Of a stretch of 64,000 nucleotides of DNA, positions 58,025 through 64,000 are shown piece by piece (the stretch's first letter is position 1; each line of letters begins with the position of its first letter). The notes beneath the pieces were generated by a model that saw only the letters and a list, made by a program, of their open reading frames with translations, was not told the origin of the DNA and made no database searches. Origin of the DNA: Bacteroides sp. (GTDB lineage Bacteria; Bacteroidota; Bacteroidia; Bacteroidales; Bacteroidaceae). Made by a program: the position numbers and the translations under genes. The stretch spans positions 1 through 64,000 of the forward strand of contig NZ_JAQVBV010000002.1 in assembly GCF_028690125.1 (NCBI RefSeq), written 5' to 3'.

Positions 58025-59809
58025 TTATTCGTAATAAGGATTCTGCAACAAATCGGGCGATTTCACAGTTTCCTTATAAGGTATTGGATAGAAATACATC
58101 GCTTTACGGAAGATATGCTGACGAGTATTAATGATTTTTCCGGTTTTACGATCTTCATTCTTCGTGATTTCAAAACCATGCATCATTCTATTATCAGTAT
58201 CTTCAGCAATCATCCAGCGCCTCACATCAAAGAAACGATGTCCTTCAAATGCTAAATCCAACCGACGTTCCAAGCGAATAGCCTCAGTCATTTCATCCGG
58301 TGTCATATTATCTTTAATTCCATACGTTCCATCCTCACCGGGCTTTATACCTGCACATTCACGTATTTTTCTCAATGCAATATAAGGACTGATCTCTTGA
58401 TCTCCGAGCACGTCCTTATGATCGGGTCCATAGTATTCGTTAGCGGCCTCCGCATAATTCAACAAAATTTCAGTATAACGCATCAGTGGGCGTGCTTGTG
58501 AACCACCATAAAGCATTTGATTAGCCATTGAATTAAGATTCAAAAATTTACGTGTATAGTATCCTGTTGGAGTTCCCCGATAAATGGCATCCTGTTGTGT
58601 TCCCACATATATCTTGATTTCAGTATCTTGCAAATTACTCTTCATACTACACCCGTCATAAGAAACCGTGAACATGAAACGAGGATCACGATTACGAGAA
58701 GGATTTATAGGGTCATAATCACTACTTTCTGCAGTCGGTGTACCGTCCGCCATTGGAAACAGTTCGGCTAAATCGTGATAAATATATCCTCCAACACCAT
58801 TCCCTCCTGTGCTGGGAGGAGCAAACCATACATTGGTCGCTGTACTAGATCCTTGTTTCCTTTCAAGGATTGTACCACAATAAACGCCCGTTCCTACTTT
58901 GCCATAATAGTCGGCAGGTAGCAACTGAGCGTAATAGCCCCATCCCGGATACTCCTTATCACTTTCATCTTTATTACGGATATACAGATCATATTTCTTC
59001 ATTTTTATTACATCAAGAGCAGCATCTACAGCTGTTTTCCAACGTTCCTTGTCATAGCTGGGGTAACCTAGCAACTCTTTCGGATAATTAGCAGGAGCGA
59101 AATCACTACCATTAAAAAGTTTACTGGCAGCATACAAACGTACACGTGAAATCAAAGCTTTACAAGCACCTTGGGTGATACGACCGAACTTGTTTCCGCT
59201 TCTTTCAATCGGTAAGGTTTCAGCCGCCTTATTAGCTTCATTCACAATATACTCTACACAATCAGCATAAGAGTCACGTGCCTTCATCGCTTCTTCCACA
59301 GTATCATAAGCATCGTCACCAATCAAAGCTACACCTGCATAATGCCTCAACAACATCGCATAATACCAAGCACGCAAAAAACGTGCTTCTGCCTTATACT
59401 CAGTCTTGGCAGCTTCAACCATCCGGGATCCGTCTACATATTTAAAAAACACATTGACCCGACGGATATTCCGGTAAGCAATTCTCCAAACATCATCTTC
59501 GGAAACAGTAACAGGATTGACCGTTCCCGTAGCAAACATTACATCCGTCGCAAGCCCTGTATTAGCTTTGTAAGCTGCTTCATCACTACTGGTCTGCAAT
59601 CCTCCGTGATTACTGTAGCGATCGTGTTTGACATCAAAGCCAATATCCACATAAATTTGATTTAGGAAATCTGCTGTATAAGTACTATCCTTAAAAACAG
59701 CCTCCCGGTCCAAGTCCGTAGTCTCAGTCTCACCTAGAAAATCATCTGAGCAAGACACTAGTAACCACGTACCTACAATAGACAAGAATAAATAAAATAA
59801 GCCTTTCAT
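58025..59809 (-). CDS. SusD/RagB-family glycan-binding lipoprotein, leading its operon
   Basis: I start at the ATG at 59809; the frame extends two codons to a TTG. The 594-residue protein has a lipobox WLLVSC|SDDFLGE, with the acidic residues typical of surface export. The SusD landmarks are WRIAYRNIRRVNVFFKYVD, ARFLRAWYYAMLLRHYAGVA, LNYAEAANEYYGPDH and RRLDLAFEGHRFFDVRRW, then PIPYKETVKS. It is the first gene of its transcript, followed by the two accessory lipoproteins and only then a SusC gene. This is the reverse of the usual SusC-SusD order. Confidence 0.93.
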   Translation of the reverse strand: MKGLFYLFLSIVGTWLLVSCSDDFLGETETTDLDREAVFKDSTYTADFLNQIYVDIGFDVKHDRYSNHGGLQTSSDEAAYKANTGLATDVMFATGTVNPVTVSEDDVWRIAYRNIRRVNVFFKYVDGSRMVEAAKTEYKAEARFLRAWYYAMLLRHYAGVALIGDDAYDTVEEAMKARDSYADCVEYIVNEANKAAETLPIERSGNKFGRITQGACKALISRVRLYAASKLFNGSDFAPANYPKELLGYPSYDKERWKTAVDAALDVIKMKKYDLYIRNKDESDKEYPGWGYYAQLLPADYYGKVGTGVYCGTILERKQGSSTATNVWFAPPSTGGNGVGGYIYHDLAELFPMADGTPTAESSDYDPINPSRNRDPRFMFTVSYDGCSMKSNLQDTEIKIYVGTQQDAIYRGTPTGYYTRKFLNLNSMANQMLYGGSQARPLMRYTEILLNYAEAANEYYGPDHKDVLGDQEISPYIALRKIRECAGIKPGEDGTYGIKDNMTPDEMTEAIRLERRLDLAFEGHRFFDVRRWMIAEDTDNRMMHGFEITKNEDRKTGKIINTRQHIFRKAMYFYPIPYKETVKSPDLLQNPYYE

Positions 59810-60110
59810 ATACAATAGAAATAGCGGTTAATAAAAATATTGATAAACTCTCAAAACGGTAAAATTCATTATTATTAGTTATTTTTATAATGAAACCAGA
59901 TTCCGTATATTTAGTATAAAGACGATTATAAAATTATATACCACTAAAAGATTTTATTATTTTTTATGACTATCACCTTTTTCTTATAAAAATCGCTATC
60001 AGAAAAATATTCAAGGTACTTATAATCCTTCAAAAAAGAAGGCCACCTCTTCATAGTAGAAAGAGATGACCTTCGAAACAAACTTTACCGAACGAGTAGG
60101 TTACTAACCA
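59810..60110. other. AT-rich intergenic region inside the carbohydrate locus
   Basis: This gap of about 300 bases separates two transcription units. Its right end holds the terminator at 60032-60074. I searched the minus strand between it and the SusD start for TAnnTTTG and found only near matches, such as ACCGTTTTG near 59855, so the promoter of the SusD-led unit is not assigned. Confidence 0.5.
60032..60074 (-). terminator. Terminator of the upstream SusD-lipoprotein unit
   Basis: On the minus strand GAAGGTCATCTC (60063-60074) pairs with GAGGTGGCCTTC (60038-60049) over 12 positions, including a wobble, and is followed by TTTTTTG. It lies about 37 bases after the stop of the 60111 gene. Confidence 0.75.
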
Positions 60111-61436
60111 CTATTCTTTTTCATCATATAGACTTTCCCAATTGAAAACACGATAGAAGTAAGGACGATAAAAATCAGCACTACCCGGGAAATTGAAATT
60201 ATCTCCCGAAGCGTCAGCATCGGTATTGGTAGAGAATACCAATTCACCTTGTCTTGAAAGTTCCGGATGCAGATTGATCATTGACAGGTTTTTATAATAC
60301 TGGTTACCTATCTTATCTACCGTATAAGGTACATTAAATAATATTTTCTGACCGGTAAATGGACCATAAGGAGTTTCTCCGCAGTAAATATAAACAATAC
60401 GGCCATATGAAGTCGTTTGAGCTACCATATAATATTTGTCCCCTTTTTTAAATACCCATGGCATATTACATACATAATTATTCTCCATAATTGATGAACG
60501 TATTCTCTCTTCACTAGTCGGATATGTTTTTTGCCACACAAAATTTCCACTCAAATCCCGAATATAGTATTCCCATTCCGAAGTCAAATCATGAGTGGTA
60601 GTACGTGCAACAATAGGTCTGTTATTGTCTGTCACATATAGATAAGTATGTCCATCCTCATCCTCCCACATAGTAGAACCATAACCTACAGCATCCGTGT
60701 TAAAGTTCTCATCCCTCGCCATTTTTTCAAGATAAGTATCTGCGCCCGGTTGTCCTTCTAAACTATAAGTAACCAAGCAAGTACCAGTACGTGTCATTTT
60801 ACCTTCACGATTATCTATTGCTTTCCACAACATTTGAAGTTTCTTAGTTCCGTTATCATCAAACACAGTCGCATCGGCTGCCTGATAGAAATACTTATCA
60901 TCTGTCGTATTCTCTTCTGATGTGATATGTGCATATGCATGATAATAACCTTCTCCGTCAGGATTAGTGGTTTGTACATAATCAGCTAACCACTTCAGAT
61001 TATCGTCTGTTTCACCAATCTTCCTTCCGGCATCAGCAGTCTGAACCATGACACTATTATGTGGAACATTACAATTACCTCTTGCTCTGGTCCCGGCATC
61101 TACTACTCCATAATAACTATCATTAAAAGTCCAGAAAACATTTCCATCCGGCAATAATGTAGTTTGTGCACCGGAACCACCATTCCACCCTAATGTACGT
61201 GTAAATAACTTATCATACTTCTTATCTTTATAGACAAACACATTTTCGTTGTGTTGGCCTACATTTGGAATCTGTTGCAATTCCCACGACGATTCGATAG
61301 TCGGCGGAGTAATAGTCACATCATCATCCGTTTTATCTTCATATGCAGTTTGCACTGCATCATAATCGTTACACGCAGCCAATGCCACTGCAACGAAAGC
61401 TGTATATAGAGCACTATATAATGTTTTTCTTCTCAT
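60111..61436 (-). CDS. Propeller-type lipoprotein (DUF4185/DUF5005-like)
   Basis: This 441-residue lipoprotein (lipobox VALAAC|NDYDA) has repeated beta blades of five-blade propeller type: TTLLPDGNVFWTFNDSYYG, FYQAADATVFDDNGTKKLQM, YGSTMWEDEDGHTYLYVTD, PWVFKKGDKYYMVAQTTSY and GELVFSTNTDAD. This fits DUF4185/DUF5005-type proteins, which resemble GH43/GH117-like folds. Acidic residues sit at blade starts, but I cannot name a catalytic set, so it may be an enzyme or a binding protein. It is the last gene of the unit that begins beyond the window edge. Confidence 0.65.
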   Translation of the reverse strand: MRRKTLYSALYTAFVAVALAACNDYDAVQTAYEDKTDDDVTITPPTIESSWELQQIPNVGQHNENVFVYKDKKYDKLFTRTLGWNGGSGAQTTLLPDGNVFWTFNDSYYGVVDAGTRARGNCNVPHNSVMVQTADAGRKIGETDDNLKWLADYVQTTNPDGEGYYHAYAHITSEENTTDDKYFYQAADATVFDDNGTKKLQMLWKAIDNREGKMTRTGTCLVTYSLEGQPGADTYLEKMARDENFNTDAVGYGSTMWEDEDGHTYLYVTDNNRPIVARTTTHDLTSEWEYYIRDLSGNFVWQKTYPTSEERIRSSIMENNYVCNMPWVFKKGDKYYMVAQTTSYGRIVYIYCGETPYGPFTGQKILFNVPYTVDKIGNQYYKNLSMINLHPELSRQGELVFSTNTDADASGDNFNFPGSADFYRPYFYRVFNWESLYDEKE

Positions 61437-61462
61437 AAGGCTTATTAATTATTATCTGCCAC

Positions 61463-62488
61463 TTAATTATTAGTAATATCCAGCGGTGTCATCACCTCTT
61501 TCATTTCATACCAGTCGTTTGACTTATAATTATAACGATAGTTCAACGTAAACTCTTTTTTCATTGGATTGTAATATGAGGGCTTATCATCGATATTCAA
61601 CACAGTAATACCTCCATCAACATCATACCATTTATCCAATGTCACTTTCTGGCATTTAATCTTTTCTCCGGTCGGCAATCCGTCACTACCGATAACATCT
61701 ACATCTACTTCTTCCTCCGGATGCACTGTTACAGCCACTCCTTGTTTACGCAGTTCTTTTCTATCTGACGTAATTGTACTTCCGGTCAAAATACGAATAC
61801 CTTGTTCTGCTATAGGAGCAACTGGCTTAGTACTATTAATTGCGTTGTATTTAGGTTGTCCTTTATCTGTTTCCAATGGTTTCCAAGTATCTTTAGCTAC
61901 TTTCAAACTGGTTCCATTCATGGTATAATAAGTAGCCTTCTTGGTCGTTGCATATTCATTTTTTACAAATATTCGCAGCAACACATTTCTTCTGGAATCA
62001 GAGATCATATAATCTGAAACAGAAGCAACTCTTAACGGAAGGAAATAGTTATCCTCCGGTTCCAGCCCATTCACATCCACCCGGATCGGAAATAATGTAT
62101 AAGGAGTATCCTCACTCGGAAACAATTTAACTGACCAGCCATCTACAGTATAACGTGACTCCGGTAATTCCTTTGCATATTGATCATAGGACTCTCCGTA
62201 TCTTTTTTTATTATATTCTTGTAATGCGGTCGCATCTATTTCCAGTTCTACCGCTACCTCTTTCTCAACCGGAGTAGTGCCACCGGCATAAACAGAGACA
62301 TATCCTACTATATCTTCACCGAAAGAAAACTCTTGTTGAAAGATGTTATCTTCTCCGCTAACAATATAAATTTCCTTTCGGTATTGTTCATCTTGATAAA
62401 ATTCCTGTTCACAAGCAGTAAAGACACCAACAGTTGCTATGCTTATTGCTCCGAGAATGAATCTATTTAATCTATTTATATGTTTCAT
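61463..62488 (-). CDS. Surface glycan-binding lipoprotein (DUF1735-like)
   Basis: The 341-residue lipoprotein (lipobox VFTAC|EQEFYQDE, with acidic residues after the cysteine) contains a beta-sandwich of DUF1735/BT_3987-type: VAVELEIDATALQEYNKKRY, VKLFPSEDTPYTLFPIRVDV, NYFLPLRVASVSDYMISDSR. A second beta domain is rich in repeats around ITSDRKELRKQG and ends with NYRYNYKSNDWYEMKEV. These proteins take the SusE/SusF-like place after SusD and bind glycan at the surface. It is 20 bases after the SusD gene and 26 bases before the propeller lipoprotein. Confidence 0.75.
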   Translation of the reverse strand: MKHINRLNRFILGAISIATVGVFTACEQEFYQDEQYRKEIYIVSGEDNIFQQEFSFGEDIVGYVSVYAGGTTPVEKEVAVELEIDATALQEYNKKRYGESYDQYAKELPESRYTVDGWSVKLFPSEDTPYTLFPIRVDVNGLEPEDNYFLPLRVASVSDYMISDSRRNVLLRIFVKNEYATTKKATYYTMNGTSLKVAKDTWKPLETDKGQPKYNAINSTKPVAPIAEQGIRILTGSTITSDRKELRKQGVAVTVHPEEEVDVDVIGSDGLPTGEKIKCQKVTLDKWYDVDGGITVLNIDDKPSYYNPMKKEFTLNYRYNYKSNDWYEMKEVMTPLDITNN

Positions 62489-62508
62489 AACTTATTTCTT
62501 TTTAAATT

Positions 62509-64000
62509 TTACTTCTCCCAACCCGGATTCTGATCAAGAACAGAAACCTTGCTTATCTCATCTAAATGAATAGGCAATAAAATCATTTTAGATTTAAAAT
62601 CACGTTGAAGTACAGATGGATGCTGAATTATAGTAGGTTGATAAAAGCCTTCCCACTCCGTTTGATCCACATTCAATCCCATCAGAGGTTCTCTTTCCAA
62701 TTTATCGACAATACCCAATCGCCGAATGTCATAATAACGTTGTCCCTCCCAGAATAACTCAATCATACGTTCCCGCTGAACAATTTCATTAAACGTTTCG
62801 GTTGTTGCCAAATCGTCATCAGTTATCCCCGGCAGACCTGCACGATAACGGACCTGATTAAAATAATATTTAATAGCTTCCTTGTCACGACTGTAGGACT
62901 TTCCATCAACTTCATATGCTTGATTTAGATTATTCAAAGCCTCTGCATAAGCAAGTAGTATTTCTGCATAGCGGATAATCGGGAATGCTTTACTTGTAGT
63001 ACGTGCACTGCTACCAGTCAATGCATCCATCGGATTTACATACTTCCGACAAGTATAACCGGTTACATTATAAAGAATACCATTACTAGCTGCATGAGTT
63101 TTACCGGCATTCCCTCCCTTCCAATATTGAATATTCACATTTTTTTTATTATTATCAGTTGTAGAACTCATCGACCACCATGCATTTGAATAACCAATAT
63201 TTATGTAGAAGCGAGGTTCACGATTAGTATAGGATAAATAAGTACCATTACTGATTTTATAGTTGTCCGACAATATTTTATCGCCTGTTGTCACACAAGC
63301 TTTATCATACGGTCGATTAACATATGCATATTCTGCACTGGAATTTTTAATATCACGTCCATCTGCCATATAGTATTGGTCTACTATATGTTGCGGAACA
63401 CTAATAGCTGAGGTTCCACCGAAATCCAAGGGAAATATATGGCTTATCGAACCGCCAACGCCACTTGAATAACTGATCCAAATAAATTCCGGATTGTTAC
63501 TAATTGCCGTTTCTCCATTGAACATCTCAGAATAAGAACGATACGGATCTAATTTAAAAGCCCCAAGTCCTACGCCTTCCGGAAACTCCTTTGTTGAAAC
63601 ATTTGCAGGAAATGTAACCTGTCCTTTTTCATCTGCAATCGTATGTAGCTGATATCTTCCTAAATCAATGACTCTCTTAGCAGCAGCGGCAGCAATCGCC
63701 CATTTACGTTCATCATACTTTTGAGAGATATAATGTACATTATCTGTACAACGAGTAAAATCTCCAAAAAATCGATGAGCAGCATCTCCACCATTATACA
63801 ATGGACTGGCAGCTTGCAATCTGACCCGAGCAACGAGGGCTAAAGCAGCACCCTGAGTGGGGATATATGGCTCCATAACAGTGAATTTTAGAGGTAAATT
63901 CGCAGCAGCTTCTTCAAACTCCTGACAAATATAATCCACACATTCGTCATACGTATTACGTGTTCTTGCATAGTAATCGGATTCCCCATTATTATTCAAG
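62509..64000 (-). CDS. SusD/RagB-family lipoprotein, 5' part beyond window edge
   Basis: About 497 C-terminal residues are visible; the frame is still open at base 64000, so the signal peptide and roughly the first 100 residues are missing. SusD features are plain: VDYICQEFEEAAANLPLKF, LVARVRLQAASPLYNGGDAA, IRYAEILLAYAEALNNLNQ, and RERMIELFWEGQRYYDIRRL, ending MILLPIHLDEISKVS. By analogy its SusC partner should lie just beyond 64000. It opens the visible part of a unit containing the DUF1735-like and propeller lipoproteins. Confidence 0.92.
   Translation of the reverse strand, partial: LNNNGESDYYARTRNTYDECVDYICQEFEEAAANLPLKFTVMEPYIPTQGAALALVARVRLQAASPLYNGGDAAHRFFGDFTRCTDNVHYISQKYDERKWAIAAAAAKRVIDLGRYQLHTIADEKGQVTFPANVSTKEFPEGVGLGAFKLDPYRSYSEMFNGETAISNNPEFIWISYSSGVGGSISHIFPLDFGGTSAISVPQHIVDQYYMADGRDIKNSSAEYAYVNRPYDKACVTTGDKILSDNYKISNGTYLSYTNREPRFYINIGYSNAWWSMSSTTDNNKKNVNIQYWKGGNAGKTHAASNGILYNVTGYTCRKYVNPMDALTGSSARTTSKAFPIIRYAEILLAYAEALNNLNQAYEVDGKSYSRDKEAIKYYFNQVRYRAGLPGITDDDLATTETFNEIVQRERMIELFWEGQRYYDIRRLGIVDKLEREPLMGLNVDQTEWEGFYQPTIIQHPSVLQRDFKSKMILLPIHLDEISKVSVLDQNPGWEK

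Noticed and set aside
1..64000. tRNA, rRNA, CRISPR, insertion sequences or integrase genes
   Set aside because: Looked for on both strands; no clover-leaf ends, regular spaced repeats or transposase/integrase motifs were recognised.

Overview
The window looks like a chromosomal segment of a gut Bacteroides, probably of the B. thetaiotaomicron group. The genus call rests on several things. Genes are preceded by the Bacteroides-type promoter motif TTTG-N19-21-TAnnTTTG rather than by -35/-10 boxes and strong Shine-Dalgarno sites. SusC/SusD pairs carry lipoprotein signals. There is a MurF-alanine racemase fusion, a minimal TatA/TatC pair, and intergenic DNA is AT-rich. The species-level guess is weaker. 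I saw no rRNA, tRNA, CRISPR array, transposase or phage module.

Layout. Bases 1-7426 (minus strand) hold a seven-gene signalling operon: a response regulator with a PP2C phosphatase output, a STAS anti-sigma antagonist, an RsbW-like kinase, a membrane-anchored coiled-coil/WD40 protein, a beta-propeller sensor whose kinase domain lacks its histidine, a soluble histidine kinase with the histidine, and a secreted TPR-like protein cut by the window edge. It reads as a partner-switching pathway, but no sigma factor or other output is visible. Bases 8000-19000 hold independent genes: an alpha/beta hydrolase, a Gp37/Gp68-type (DUF5131) protein, a FabH-like ketoacyl synthase, a very long soluble multi-PAS hybrid kinase and an AraC-type regulator. 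They also hold a GC-rich hairpin that may be an RNA and a decayed gene. Bases 19400-23800 hold an orphan PTS IIC permease, a KduI isomerase with a signal peptide and a hexuronate-type MFS transporter, probably a uronate uptake cassette.

Bases 24000-37600 are mostly housekeeping: a candidate small RNA, a Dna2-like nuclease-helicase, tatC, tatA, murF-alr, a GSCFA protein, dxs, trkA and trkH. Bases 37700-64000 (minus strand) are one large polysaccharide utilisation locus. Its enzymes are a GDSL esterase, GH43, GH130, two GH92 and a sialate-O-acetylesterase-like protein. Its binding and import proteins are two SusC, three SusD (one cut by the window edge) and four accessory lipoproteins. GH92 plus GH130 points to a mannose-rich glycan; the GH43 and esterases suggest pentose and acyl decorations. 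The SusD-before-SusC gene order and the hairpin separating transport from enzyme genes are the unusual points.
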